From assembly GCF_024171405.1 (NCBI RefSeq), contig NZ_JALJZT010000002.1, forward strand, positions 1,550,001-1,614,000: 64,000 nt of DNA, read 5' to 3'. This DNA comes from Qipengyuania citrea. Its GTDB lineage: Bacteria; Pseudomonadota; Alphaproteobacteria; Sphingomonadales; Sphingomonadaceae. Each line of letters starts with the position of its first letter. The stretch's first letter is position 1. Positions 18,167 through 26,984 of this stretch are shown here, one piece after another. Position numbers and translations under genes: made by a program. A model generated the notes under the pieces. That model had not been told where the DNA came from. It did no database searches and saw only the letters and a program-made list of their open reading frames with translations.

Positions 18167-18576
18167 GCGGCACCGACTATGCTGACCGGCGCCAGTTGAT
18201 CAACCGCAACCAGATTGCCGCGCGCGGCTTTCGCGACGAGGCGTTTCTGTCCGCCTTTGCCAAAGCCCCGCGCGAGACCTACGTCGATCACCGGATGGAT
18301 GCGGGGGAAGTCGGGGCAGACGACCGATTGCTCGAGGTCGGGGCGGTAACGGGTTATGCCGCAGCCGTCCTCTCCCGCCCTGCTGGGCAGGTCCATGCGA
18401 TCAAGTGGCACGAGGCGCTGGCAAGGCAGGCGGCGGCGCGGATTAGGGAGTTGGCCTACGACGATTGCGAGATCATTACGGGAGATGGTCTGAAGGGTCT
18501 GCCGAACGAGGCGCCCTTCGACGCGATTTTGGTGGCGGTGCGGTTCGATAGCGTGCCGGACGCGCTCAAGCGGTGA
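18163..18576 (+). CDS. Reduced protein-L-isoaspartate methyltransferase-like protein
   Basis: 137 aa from a GTG that overlaps the transpeptidase stop. It begins like PCMT (RRQLINRNQIAARGFRDEAFLSAFAKAPRETYVD) and has a degenerate SAM motif I (DDRLLEVGAVTGYAAAVLSR versus the family's VLEIGTGSGYQAAVL). Compared with normal PCMT (about 210-220 aa) it lacks the segment of about 40-50 residues carrying the ISQP substrate loop and the C-terminal strand. It may be a decaying copy or a reduced paralog. Catalysis is doubtful. Confidence 0.65.
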   Translation: MSGTDYADRRQLINRNQIAARGFRDEAFLSAFAKAPRETYVDHRMDAGEVGADDRLLEVGAVTGYAAAVLSRPAGQVHAIKWHEALARQAAARIRELAYDDCEIITGDGLKGLPNEAPFDAILVAVRFDSVPDALKR

Positions 18577-18588
18577 TCCGCTGACAGT

Positions 18589-19332
18589 ATGGAGTCTTCT
18601 GGCCTTCTTGCGGTACTCGCTCTCGCGCTGCTGCCTTCGCTGGGTAATCTTCTTGGCGTTGCGCTGGCCGAGTGGCGCAAGCCGCCCGAATGGCTGGTCG
18701 GCGGCGCGCTCCATGCCGCTGCTGGGATCGCCACCGCGGTTGCCGCAATTGAGCTCATCCCGCGTTCGCAGGAGCGGATCGAGACCTGGCTGTTGGTCGT
18801 GGCGCTGATCGTCGGGGCAATCTGCTCCGCAAGTATCGCCAAAGCCACACGAAAGATCCGCGACCGAATGGGTAGCGCCGCAGGCCGTGCGACCACTTGG
18901 GGGGCCTATGCCGCAGTGGGCGTTGACTTGCTGACCGATGGACTGATGACCGGCGGCGGGGGAGCGGTGGCGCGCGAACTGGGGCTGCTGCTGGCCCTGT
19001 CTCAAGTGGCGGGCAACTTGCCGGGTGGCTTCGCCATCGCTGCGAATTTCCGCTCGGCAAAGATTACGCGCAGGCACCGGCTAAGCGCGCTGGCGATCTA
19101 TCCGCTGCTTCCGGTGATCGGTGCGTTCGCGGGGTATACCGTGTTGGCCGGAGCGGGGGATGTGCTGACGGGCTTCGTGCTCGCTGTGTTCGCGGGCCTG
19201 CTACTGACCGCGACGATCGAGGATATCGTGCCCGAAGCCGACCAGCCCAAGGCTAAGCGCCGTATATCGAGCCCGTCCTTCGCACTGGGCTTCGGAGCAC
19301 TCCTGTTGACCTCGGCTTATCTTGGACAGTGA
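18589..19332 (+). CDS. ZIP-like metal transporter family membrane protein
   Basis: 247 aa with about seven to eight hydrophobic segments. ZIP-type features: HAAAGIATAVAAIELIP in a middle helix and the helix V-like ALSQVAGNLPGGFAIAANF. The classic HNxxE pair is replaced by Q/N, so metal specificity cannot be judged and transport is inferred only from the fold. It lies 12 bases after the PCMT-like gene and almost touches the following exchanger gene, suggesting one operon with the CaCA protein. Confidence 0.65.
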   Translation: MESSGLLAVLALALLPSLGNLLGVALAEWRKPPEWLVGGALHAAAGIATAVAAIELIPRSQERIETWLLVVALIVGAICSASIAKATRKIRDRMGSAAGRATTWGAYAAVGVDLLTDGLMTGGGGAVARELGLLLALSQVAGNLPGGFAIAANFRSAKITRRHRLSALAIYPLLPVIGAFAGYTVLAGAGDVLTGFVLAVFAGLLLTATIEDIVPEADQPKAKRRISSPSFALGFGALLLTSAYLGQ

Positions 19333-19333
19333 C

Positions 19334-20374
19334 ATGAGCCTTGCTGGCTTGTCTCTGTTCGCGCTCGTCCCGCTGTTCCTGACCGGAGCCGTGCTCGTCT
19401 GGTTCGCCGGAGCACGGCTGGCGGGCTATGCCGACACGATATCGCAGCGGAGTGGCATCGGACAGGCGACTATCGGCGTCATCTTGCTGGGCGCGGTGAC
19501 TTCGTTGCCCGAAATCACCACCACCAGCGTTGCGGTAATCTCCGACAATCCGCGCATGGCGGTCAATAATCTCGTCGGCGGGGTCGCCTTTCAGGTGGTC
19601 GTCATCGCGCTGGCTGATCTGTTCGTGGGCAAAAATGCGCTGACCAGTATGGTGCCGGGGCCGCGCGTTATGCTCAACGCGGCAGTCAGCATCGTGCTTC
19701 TGGTGCTCGTGGCGCTGGGCGTGATGGTGGGCGACTGGGAATTATGGGGTATCGGGGTCGGCTTCTTCCCGGTGCTGATCGCCACAATCTATCTTTTGTG
19801 CCTCTGGCGGTTAGGGAGGAGCGTCTCTTCGAGAGGCTGGACGCCGGAAGCCTTGCCGGAGGTGGATCGACAAGAAGAAGCTCCTTCCGAGCTTTCCAAT
19901 ATCCGACTTGTCGGCGTCACCGTGACAGCAGCCGTGCTGATTTGTGCAGGCGGCACACTCGTGACATTGGCGGCGGAGGGGATGGCCGAACAAACGGGTA
20001 CCGATACCGGAGTGATGGGCCTGACCCTACTCGCCTTCGCCACGTCACTGCCCGAACTCAGCACGGCAATTGCCGCGGTTCGCATTCGCCGTGTGGAATT
20101 GGCTATTGGCGATATATTGGGCGGAAACATGTTCGATGTGACGCTGATCCTGCTGATCGATATCTTGGCGGCGGGTCCGCTCGTACTCAATCAGGTCGAT
20201 CGCAGCGCGATGGTGGCCGCGCTCCTCGGCATATTGCTGACCATGCTGGTCCTGATCGGCCTGCTCGAACGGCGGGACAAGGCCATGCTCCGCATGGGCT
20301 ACGATTCAATCGCCGTGCTTGTCGCCTATTGTGCGGGAATGGCGGCGATCCTGGGCGGCGCCTTTGCCGAATGA
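19334..20374 (+). CDS. Calcium/sodium antiporter (CaCA superfamily, YrbG-like)
   Basis: About 346 aa from ATG 19334 (a TTG 4 codons earlier is possible). Ten or so hydrophobic segments in two homologous halves, each with an alpha-repeat: GAVTSLPEITTTSVAV in the N-terminal half and LAFATSLPELSTAIAAVR in the C-terminal half. These TSLPE motifs bind cation in the CaCA family. Paired with the preceding ZIP-like gene. Inner membrane. Confidence 0.88.
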   Translation: MSLAGLSLFALVPLFLTGAVLVWFAGARLAGYADTISQRSGIGQATIGVILLGAVTSLPEITTTSVAVISDNPRMAVNNLVGGVAFQVVVIALADLFVGKNALTSMVPGPRVMLNAAVSIVLLVLVALGVMVGDWELWGIGVGFFPVLIATIYLLCLWRLGRSVSSRGWTPEALPEVDRQEEAPSELSNIRLVGVTVTAAVLICAGGTLVTLAAEGMAEQTGTDTGVMGLTLLAFATSLPELSTAIAAVRIRRVELAIGDILGGNMFDVTLILLIDILAAGPLVLNQVDRSAMVAALLGILLTMLVLIGLLERRDKAMLRMGYDSIAVLVAYCAGMAAILGGAFAE

Positions 20375-20467
20375 CTTTCCGACGATTATGGGGTAGAGAC
20401 CTGCTGTCCAATCCCGTGGCGGAGAAGGCGATGCCAAAGATGTCGATCGACAGCCACGAGGCCGCTA

Positions 20468-20683
20468 CGGGTGAACTGCATCGCGTCCGGGCCGGTTTGG
20501 AGACCGCTTATTCCCTCGACGATGCCGGAAGAGGATGTTGCTGAATTCGGCAAGGATTATCCGCTTGGCCGCCCCGCGCAGCCCGCCGAACTTGCGCCGC
20601 CATACGTCATGCTGGCGAGCGATGACGCAAGCTACATTTCGGGAGCTACAATCACCGTTACGAGCGGCAAACCAATGATGTGA
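20468..20683 (+). pseudogene. 3' fragment of a short-chain dehydrogenase, duplicate of the SDR gene at 27646-28515
   Basis: The 216 bases align without gaps to 28300-28515, with about 23 mismatches counted by eye. They encode only the C-terminal 70 residues of the SDR (PGPVW-like, MPEEDVAEFGKDYPLGRPAQ, ...ISGATITVTSGKPMM). The Rossmann NAD-binding half and the catalytic Tyr/Lys are absent, so it cannot be a working enzyme. The frame is still open. It marks a duplication or recombination border between the oxidase cargo and the stress-gene cargo. Confidence 0.85.
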
Positions 20684-20770
20684 TCATTCGACTCTCTGAT
20701 ATCCGGAATGGGGGCAAGAACTGAGCCTCCGCTAAAGGGCTGTAACCGCGGTCGCGGCCGGAATGACAGT

Positions 20771-20801
20771 TGCAAAAGGGCCCGACAGTCAAGCCGGGCC
20801 C
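20771..20801 (-). terminator. Rho-independent terminator of the PRC-barrel gene
   Basis: Read on the minus strand, GGGCCCG and CGGGCCC arms (20795-20801 and 20778-20784) enclose a 10-base loop and are followed by TTTTGCA. It lies 16 bases past the stop of the PRC-barrel gene. Confidence 0.7.
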
Positions 20802-20817
20802 CCCAATGCTCATAGTG

Positions 20818-21183
20818 CTAAGCTACCTGCGCTGTTTCATAGTATTTGTGAACGCCAGACCGGAAATTATCGTCGTAGGCCTTGTGTCGTTCCTCGGAAG
20901 TGAAGCGCGGCCCTTCGCGAAGGGCATCTTCGTCGATGTTAAGGTGGTAGCCACCAAGGTCGGTATCGTAATCGAGCTTCGACCAAGGGACGCAGTGCTT
21001 CTCATCACCCATTCCCAGGAAACCGCCGACCGACAAAACTGCCTCTGTTGCCTGTCCACCGCGCTTCTCGATCAATACGTAATCTACGTGGCCGATGTTT
21101 TTCCCGCCGCGATCAAAGACGGCTGTACCTTCGACGCGATCACTCGAAATAACAGCGGAATTTTTTTCTGCTTCAGTATGCAT
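20818..21183 (-). CDS. PRC-barrel domain protein
   Basis: About 121 aa from the ATG at 21183, preceded by AAAGGAG at good spacing. PRC-barrel features: GTAVFDRGGKNIGHVDYVLIEKRGG, GFLGMGDEKHCVPWSKL and a C-terminal DYDTDLGGYHLNIDEDAL. In alphaproteobacteria such stand-alone PRC-barrel proteins are common stress-induced cytosolic proteins. The exact role is unknown. It is monocistronic with its own terminator. Confidence 0.85.
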   Translation of the reverse strand: MHTEAEKNSAVISSDRVEGTAVFDRGGKNIGHVDYVLIEKRGGQATEAVLSVGGFLGMGDEKHCVPWSKLDYDTDLGGYHLNIDEDALREGPRFTSEERHKAYDDNFRSGVHKYYETAQVA

Positions 21184-21567
21184 TTTGCCACTCCTTTGCT
21201 GAAACACACCAGACTACCCGAAAGCACATCGAGAACGGGCCGGTGCTACGGCAAAAAATGCCTTCGATTGAATGTTGATCCGGAACTCGTGGACCCTGTC
21301 AGACAGGACGTTCAACAAGTGGGCTAAGAGGGGTACTGTGTGTTTACTTGCGGCTCGCTCTTGATCATGTGCGACCAATGGTTCCCGTCATGCGACCGTT
21401 TAACAGCCATTGCCGTTGCCGTAGTGAGTGCAGATGATATTCTAAGCTCGGCCGTTGAGGCGGGGAAACGGTGCGCCAGGGGCGTGGATTTCGTTTCGTC
21501 GCCGGAAAGCGGATATTTAAAAGGCAAGGACGGGGACCGGAAATCAATTTCAGAAGTGAGGTTGCTT
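21184..21567. other. Intergenic region, nothing recognisable
   Basis: 384 bases between the divergent PRC-barrel and 74-aa genes. It must contain both promoters, but I could not assign them. No convincing small gene, repeat or RNA. Confidence 0.5.
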
Positions 21568-21792
21568 ATGAGTCACTACGTTCTGCATTCTTGGGACCAA
21601 CGTTCTGCGGCACGCGAAGAGATCGCTTTCGATAGCGTTTCAATTGCTGGGGCGCTGGACAAGGCGAAGAAGGTTGCGCGCGGGACCAAGGCCGACCTTT
21701 ACGAAAACGGAAGACCTGTCTGCTCTATGGAACTGGTCGGCAAAACGGGGGTCTGGCTGATAGGTAAGCCAAACGAAAGCACGGAAGATTAA
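21568..21792 (+). CDS. Small conserved hypothetical protein (74 aa), paralog of the 69-aa protein at 29573
   Basis: Starts at ATG 21568 (MSHYVLHSWDQRSAAREEI) behind GAGGTTGCTT. It shares with the 29573-29782 product the core SIAGALDKAKK/AKAMV, ADLYE(N/D)G, SMELV and TGVWL(I/V)GKP. It looks like a compact alpha/beta fold and is cytosolic. No function known to me. Its location inside a stress-gene cargo, with the paralog at the other end of that cargo, suggests duplication with the SDR fragment. Confidence 0.7.
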   Translation: MSHYVLHSWDQRSAAREEIAFDSVSIAGALDKAKKVARGTKADLYENGRPVCSMELVGKTGVWLIGKPNESTED

Positions 21793-21929
21793 TCAGGAAG
21801 CACTGAGCGCATCGCTGTGATCGGGCTCATATGCGCGTACTTTTCGCCTAGCCGATAAGCGTCGAAAGCGTGCGCCCATAAAATATCTCTTGGTGCCTGT
21901 CGGACCATGATTCTTTAGACGCTTTGTCG

Positions 21930-22241
21930 TCATGCAATATCTGCAGTTTGATCGGACGCTACGATTGAGGAACGGTAGATGACCCCCGAGTTCGCTAAGC
22001 TATCCTCCTTGCGGACCAGAGCCAGCATCTGCTTAACGCCCGTATCGGCAATGCGGCGCGCGGCGTTGTGCGAATTGATGATCGCCTCCACCTCGATCCC
22101 GTTCATCAGGATCACGCGGCATCTCGTATAGGGATGGACCTCGCGGGTGTCGAAAGGTTTGCTCGTCAATTCCGACCAATTGCGGAACTGACGGTCGATC
22201 GGAATGCCTTTTTCTGTAAGTGGATTGAAAGACAAGGGCAT
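21930..22241 (-). CDS. Conserved hypothetical protein
   Basis: 103 aa, MPLSFNPLTEKGIPIDRQFRNWSELTSKPF..., cytosolic, without signal or membrane segment. The middle VHPYTRCRVILMNGIEVEAIINSHNAARR segment suggests a small alpha/beta domain. I do not recognise the family. An inverted repeat GAACCT...AGGTTC lies just upstream of its start (22247-22266), possibly regulatory. Confidence 0.6.
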   Translation of the reverse strand: MPLSFNPLTEKGIPIDRQFRNWSELTSKPFDTREVHPYTRCRVILMNGIEVEAIINSHNAARRIADTGVKQMLALVRKEDSLANSGVIYRSSIVASDQTADIA

Positions 22242-22431
22242 CTCCTGAACCTAGTGTTGCAGGTTCGGACGAATGCAGAATCAATTTCAATTAGATCGAT
22301 AGGTTCCGCCCAAGCTCTGCTTTTGACGATAAGAAATGTTATCTAACACGCTCACATTATTATGAAAAGTCGAGAAACCCGCGGAACAAGGGAAGGCTGG
22401 AACAAACTCGAACGTCCAGCGCTCACGGAGT

Positions 22432-22908
22432 ATGACCACGACGAACTTCAGCCAATTGCTACGAGTGGCGCTTGATGACCTGCGGGAGGGCCGTCGCTCA
22501 CTTGCGTGCAGGATGCAGAAAGTTGCTGTCGCAACAAACGATGCCGTTACGAGAGAGACCTTCCGTACTTTGATTACTCGGTCCAATGAAGAAGCAAACA
22601 TCCTCGGCCAGATGCTGGGTGATCCTGATGGGAAACCTAATCTCTGGGCAAATGGCATAATGGACGATGCATTGCGCGACGTAGCGTCGACAGCGCAGGG
22701 ACGGGTGCGAGACGTCGCCGTAATTGGAGCGATCCGCAAATTTCTGGCTGCTGACATCGTGTCGCTGGAAACGGCCATTGCGCTCGATCAGTACGAAGGG
22801 GCCGCGAAAAACCAAGCGTTAAATGCGTTTCGCCAGCAAGCTCGGGATACGGACCATCTGCTCCGTGAGCGCTTGGCGGAATTAACCCGGTCGCTTGCTG
22901 GGGAATGA
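22432..22908 (+). CDS. Ferritin-like four-helix protein (DUF892/YciE or DUF2383-like)
   Basis: 158 aa, almost entirely helical: a long N-terminal helix (FSQLLRVALDDLREGRRSLACRMQKVA), an EEANILGQML segment, and a C-terminal half ending in ARDTDHLLRERLAELTRSLA. The spacing resembles ferritin-like stress proteins, but the di-iron ExxH pattern is not obvious. Encoded between a hypothetical gene and an MFS gene. Family call moderate. Confidence 0.55.
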   Translation: MTTTNFSQLLRVALDDLREGRRSLACRMQKVAVATNDAVTRETFRTLITRSNEEANILGQMLGDPDGKPNLWANGIMDDALRDVASTAQGRVRDVAVIGAIRKFLAADIVSLETAIALDQYEGAAKNQALNAFRQQARDTDHLLRERLAELTRSLAGE

Positions 22909-22951
22909 GGTAAAGCCTCTTGGCATCTTCACCGAAACCATGCTCTAGCTC

Positions 22952-24190
22952 GTGCAGCACTGCAGGACAAAGAACGCGTTGAACTCGGCCGAGCGTCTCA
23001 CGATCGCTGGATTTCTCGCCACTGCAATCGGCTTCGGTCCCGCGAGAGTCGGTCTAGGTCTCTTCATGCCCCAGTTCGCCGATGAGTTCGGCCTTTCGGT
23101 GGCCGATGGCGGGCATATCGCGAGTATCGCATTTTCCGCCTTTATGGTGGCTTTGCCAATAACTGCTATCTTTGTTTTTCGGCTCGGACCTCGCACTCCT
23201 GTCATTCTGGCCTGCCTGATGGCGTGCGCGGGATCAGTGCTGGTAGCTACTGCATCGAATGCGACAATGCTGACCGCAGGGATAGTCATCGCGGGATCCA
23301 GCGCAGGCCTGTGTTGGACCCCGTTCAACGATGCCGCGCGCCACAGTTTAACCGAAGATCGGCGAAATACGGCCCTCTCGATAATCGCGACAGGAACGGC
23401 CACCGGCGTAGTAATTGCAGGCGTTCTCTCATTATTTACAGGGATGGGCGCAATCCACTGGCGACACGCTTGGTGGGCCTTCGCCGGCATCGCCCTCTTA
23501 GCGGCAATCGTGGCGTGGTTCGGGACCCCGAAGCTCGAACAGAGGCAATCGATGAAGGGGTTCGCCCTTTCGCATTTCTATGGCCGCAAGGCTTGGCCGC
23601 TCCACACCCTCGCTTTGGTTTTCGGCGCGACTAACGCGGTCTTCATTACCTTCGCGGCGAAGCGCATAGCCGATACGGGAGGGCTGCCTAGCCTGGTATC
23701 GGACGGCGCTTCGGCCGTGGTCTTCATCAGTTACGGTATCCTGGGCTTAGTCGGCGTAGCGGCGGGGCGTCTGGTAGACCGGTTCGGTCTGAGCGGCGTG
23801 CTGCGCGTGATTTTCGCGGCTGCCGCCCTCTCGATGGTCCTCATCGCGTTCGCACCCAATGACTGGATCACCGTGATAACCGCAAGCGCATTTCACGGAG
23901 CAGCGCTCATGGTCGTCAGCGCGGTGATCTCTTTCTGGAGCCTGAGATTGTTCCCCGGATGGAGCACGACCGGATTCACTGCGGCCCTCATGGCGCTAGC
24001 GATCGGGAGCTTGATCGGACCGACTCTCGTGAGCGGAATAGCCGAAAAAATGGGAGGACAGGCGATGTTCGCCATCGCGGCGGTTCCGTCAGTCGTGATT
24101 GCTCTCTGGCCCGGGCGTTTGCCCGCCTTGCCGACCATCCGTTCAAGCCCGGCAGGCGATTGCGACCTCGCAACTGCGTCTGACAGATAA
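22952..24190 (+). CDS. MFS transporter (YbfB/YjiJ-like)
   Basis: 412 aa with twelve predicted membrane helices. The first helix reads FLATAIGFGPARVGLGLFMPQFADEFGLS, and a cytoplasmic loop after helix 2 carries FRLGPRTPV in place of the usual G-x3-D-R motif. The second half repeats (GRLVDRFGLSGVLRV). GTG start at 22952; an internal start near codon 12 is possible. Substrate unknown. Confidence 0.85.
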   Translation: MQHCRTKNALNSAERLTIAGFLATAIGFGPARVGLGLFMPQFADEFGLSVADGGHIASIAFSAFMVALPITAIFVFRLGPRTPVILACLMACAGSVLVATASNATMLTAGIVIAGSSAGLCWTPFNDAARHSLTEDRRNTALSIIATGTATGVVIAGVLSLFTGMGAIHWRHAWWAFAGIALLAAIVAWFGTPKLEQRQSMKGFALSHFYGRKAWPLHTLALVFGATNAVFITFAAKRIADTGGLPSLVSDGASAVVFISYGILGLVGVAAGRLVDRFGLSGVLRVIFAAAALSMVLIAFAPNDWITVITASAFHGAALMVVSAVISFWSLRLFPGWSTTGFTAALMALAIGSLIGPTLVSGIAEKMGGQAMFAIAAVPSVVIALWPGRLPALPTIRSSPAGDCDLATASDR

Positions 24191-24316
24191 ACCCGGCCTG
24201 AAATTTCACCGAAGAAAGCTCGGTAAAATTGGTCGCAACCCACCAACGCCTCGCCGAGAACGTCCGGAACGGTTTGAGAGGGAATTCGCTGCGTCATCAT
24301 GTCGCGGAGAAAATCT

Positions 24317-24961
24317 ATGTCTCAAAATTCGAAAATCGGCGCCGGATTGGGCGGCGTCGTTCTTACTGCCGGAGCGATCGCATTCGGAGCGTTCCTGTCC
24401 AACAGGCACCAAAATCGCGGATATGGCGATGCCGCCAACCATACCAAACGCCAGCCTGAAGGCGACACCGCGCAGGTCGGCCGATCAGTAACCATCCGCA
24501 AGCCGCGAGCCGAAATGTTCGCGTTCTGGTCGGAGTTCTCCAACCTGCCGCAATTCATGGAGAATGTGGAAGCGATCGAAGCCGGCGCGGACGGGGCATC
24601 GACCTGGCGGATCAAGGCCCCCGCGGGCCAGACGGTAGCGGTGAAAACCGAAATCGCCAGCAAGAAGCAGGACGAGGTGATCGCCTGGCGCTCGGTCGAG
24701 GATTCCGAGATCGAGACCAGCGGCGAAGTTCGCTTCGAGGATGCACCGGGCGAGCGCGGAACCAGGGTCAGCCTGGTGATGGCCTACGACCCGCCTGCAG
24801 GCGCGCTCGGCCGAGCGGTGGCGAAGCTGTTCCTGCGCGAGCCGCAGGTCCAGGCCCGGCATGATCTGAAGCGTTTCAAGATGCTCATGGAAACCGGGGA
24901 AATAGCGACATCGGCGCGAACGCGGGACGAAACCCGTGCAGCCAAGCAGGAGAACGGATGA
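24317..24961 (+). CDS. SRPBCC-family (polyketide cyclase/START-like) membrane-anchored protein
   Basis: 214 aa from ATG 24317, chosen for the GGAG at 7-base spacing; ATG 24299 is the alternative. N-terminal hydrophobic anchor (GAGLGGVVLTAGAIAFGAFL), then an SRPBCC barrel: VTIRKPRAEMFAFWSEFSNLPQFMENV, a central WRIKAPAGQTVAV strand and a C-terminal long helix. It overlaps the following zinc alcohol dehydrogenase by 4 bases (ATGA). This SRPBCC/ADH pairing recurs in alphaproteobacterial stress loci. Confidence 0.85.
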   Translation: MSQNSKIGAGLGGVVLTAGAIAFGAFLSNRHQNRGYGDAANHTKRQPEGDTAQVGRSVTIRKPRAEMFAFWSEFSNLPQFMENVEAIEAGADGASTWRIKAPAGQTVAVKTEIASKKQDEVIAWRSVEDSEIETSGEVRFEDAPGERGTRVSLVMAYDPPAGALGRAVAKLFLREPQVQARHDLKRFKMLMETGEIATSARTRDETRAAKQENG

Positions 24962-26142
24962 TGCGAGCACTTACCTGGCATGGAACCAACGACGTTCGCG
25001 TGGACACGGTCAGCGATCCGGAAATCATCAATCCCCGCGATGCGATCATCAAGATCACCAGCACGGCCATCTGCGGGTCCGACCTTCACCTTTACGATGG
25101 CGTCATTCCCGGCGTGGCGCCGGGCGATGTGCTGGGCCATGAATTCATGGGCGAAGTCGTCGAGACGGGGTCTGCGAGCAATCTGAAGAAAGGGCAGCGC
25201 GTCGTCGTGCCGTTCACGATCAGCTGCGGCGGCTGTTTCCACTGCAAGCAGCAGCAGTATTCCGCCTGCGACAATTCCAACCCGGCTGAAAAGCAGGATA
25301 TGTCGGCGACGCTGTACGGCCAGCCGATGGCCGCGCTGTTCGGCTATTCGCACCTGACCGGCGGCTATTCCGGCGGACAGGCCGAATACGCCCGCGTGCC
25401 CTTTTCCGATGTCGGCCCGATCGTCGTTCCCGACCATCTGGAGGACGACAAGGTGCTGTTCCTCTCGGACATCCTCCCGACCGGCTGGATGGCGGCGGAA
25501 AATGCCGACATCCAGCCTGACGATACGGTTGCGGTGTGGGGCTGCGGCCCGGTCGGATTGTTCGCGATCCAGTCGGCCATTGTGATGGGCGCATCCAAGG
25601 TAATCGCGATCGACCACTATCCGAACCGTCTCGCGCTGGCGAAGCAGCTGGGCGCGGAGATTATCGACTTCCGCGAGACCGATGTGCGCGAGGCCCTGAT
25701 GGAAATGTCCGGCGGGATCGGCGTGGATGCGGTGATCGACGCGGTCGGCATGGAATCGCACGGCTTCGCGATCGACAACATGTTCGACGTGGTGAAGCAG
25801 AAGGTCGGCATGGGCGCCGACCGCGCGAGCGCGCTGAAGCAGGCGATTCTCGCGGTCCGGTTCGGCGGCAAGGTCTCGATCCCCGGCGTCTATGGCGGGA
25901 TGACCGACAAATGGCCGCTCGGAGCAATGATGGAGAAGGGTCTGCAGGTCCGCGGCGGCCAGACCCATGTCCAGAAATATACCAAGCAGCTGCTCGAGAA
26001 GATCGAGGATGGCACGCTCGATACCACGTTCCTGATCAGCCACCGGCTGCCGCTCGAACAGGCGGCCGAGGGCTACAAGAACTTCAAAGAGCAGCAGAAT
26101 GAATGGACCAAGGTCATTCTGAAGCCTGGGATGGAGAACTGA
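24958..26142 (+). CDS. Zinc-dependent alcohol dehydrogenase (formaldehyde-dehydrogenase-like MDR)
   Basis: 394 aa medium-chain dehydrogenase. Catalytic zinc motif CGSDLHLYDG (about 41-50) and GHEFMGEVVETG; structural zinc lobe CGGCFHCKQQQYSAC; NAD-binding WGCGPVGLFAIQSAI near 200. A long insertion and the sequence SHLTGGYSGGQAEYARVP place it in the formaldehyde dehydrogenase-like subgroup. Oxidises an alcohol or aldehyde with NAD(P); the substrate is not known. Operon with the SRPBCC and SDR genes (2-base gap to the SDR). Confidence 0.93.
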   Translation: MMRALTWHGTNDVRVDTVSDPEIINPRDAIIKITSTAICGSDLHLYDGVIPGVAPGDVLGHEFMGEVVETGSASNLKKGQRVVVPFTISCGGCFHCKQQQYSACDNSNPAEKQDMSATLYGQPMAALFGYSHLTGGYSGGQAEYARVPFSDVGPIVVPDHLEDDKVLFLSDILPTGWMAAENADIQPDDTVAVWGCGPVGLFAIQSAIVMGASKVIAIDHYPNRLALAKQLGAEIIDFRETDVREALMEMSGGIGVDAVIDAVGMESHGFAIDNMFDVVKQKVGMGADRASALKQAILAVRFGGKVSIPGVYGGMTDKWPLGAMMEKGLQVRGGQTHVQKYTKQLLEKIEDGTLDTTFLISHRLPLEQAAEGYKNFKEQQNEWTKVILKPGMEN

Positions 26143-26144
26143 TC

Positions 26145-26939
26145 ATGGCCGGGAAAATCGACAGACTGTCCGGGCTATGCGTGATCACCGGTGCTTCGAG
26201 CGGCATCGGGCTTGAGCTCGCGAAGCTGGCGGCCCGCGATGGCTGCGACCTCATCCTCGCCGCCGACCGTGATCTTGGCGCGGCCGAAGCCGCCGCGCGG
26301 CAGTGCGGTGCCGCAGGTGTCGAGACGGTTGAAACCGATCTCGCCACCCGCGATGGCCTCCAAACCCTCGTGACGGCGCTCGGCGACCGTACGCCCGATG
26401 TCCTGCTGGCCAATGCCGGCCACGGGCTGGGCGAAGCGTTCCTCGATCAGGAGTGGAAGGACATCGCCCATGTCATCCACACCAATGTCACCGGCACGAC
26501 CTGGCTGCTGCACCATGTCGGGCAGAAGATGCGGGCGAAAAACGCCGGCCGCATCCTCGTGACCGGTTCGATCGCGGGGCACATCCCCGGCGCGTTCCAG
26601 CTCGTCTACAACAGCACCAAGAGCTACATCGATTACTTCTGCTTCGGGCTGCGCAACGAGCTCAAGGATACCGACGTCGTCGTCTCGTGCCTGATGCCGG
26701 GTCCGACGGATACCCAGTTCTTCGACCGCGCCGGGCTCGAGAACACCGATGTCGGCAAATCGGACAGCAAGGACGATCCCGCCATGGTCGCCGAGGCGGG
26801 CTACAAGGCCCTTCTCGAAGGGGACGCGCACACCGTCAGCGGCTTCATGAACAAGATCCAGGATATGTTCGCCGGCGTGATCCCCGACACGGTGCTGGCA
26901 CAGATGCACCGGCGCATGGCCGAACCCGACGATCGCTAG
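26145..26939 (+). CDS. SDR-family oxidoreductase
   Basis: 264 aa, classical short-chain dehydrogenase. TGASSGIG cofactor motif at about 17-24, ANAGHG, a GRILVTGSIAG strand with catalytic Ser, and the Y-x3-K motif in LVYNSTKSYID. C-terminal DSKDDPAMVAEAGYKALLEGDAHTVSG resembles the YqjQ/DltE-like group. Chosen start ATG 26145, two bases past the ADH stop. Confidence 0.9.
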   Translation: MAGKIDRLSGLCVITGASSGIGLELAKLAARDGCDLILAADRDLGAAEAAARQCGAAGVETVETDLATRDGLQTLVTALGDRTPDVLLANAGHGLGEAFLDQEWKDIAHVIHTNVTGTTWLLHHVGQKMRAKNAGRILVTGSIAGHIPGAFQLVYNSTKSYIDYFCFGLRNELKDTDVVVSCLMPGPTDTQFFDRAGLENTDVGKSDSKDDPAMVAEAGYKALLEGDAHTVSGFMNKIQDMFAGVIPDTVLAQMHRRMAEPDDR

Positions 26940-26984
26940 GCCCGCGCGCCTTCGCCAATCTGCAAGAAACCGAGGAGAACACCT

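Noticed and set aside
17899..19077. Open frame of about 392 aa on the minus strand
   Set aside because: Spans the transpeptidase, PCMT-like and ZIP genes; no protein-like motifs.
22247..22266. GAACCT-8-AGGTTC inverted repeat before the 103-aa gene
   Set aside because: Only 6-base arms; could be an operator but too short to claim separately.
21184..24300. EcfG-type general-stress promoters (GGAAC-N16/17-CGTT) before stress genes
   Set aside because: GGAAC or GGAACC occurs near several starts, but no partner -10 box at correct spacing was found; spacers are 10, 21, 22 or 25 bases.
24784..26043. Open frame of about 419 aa on the minus strand opposite the zinc alcohol dehydrogenase
   Set aside because: Full-length ADH with all zinc and NAD motifs lies on the other strand.
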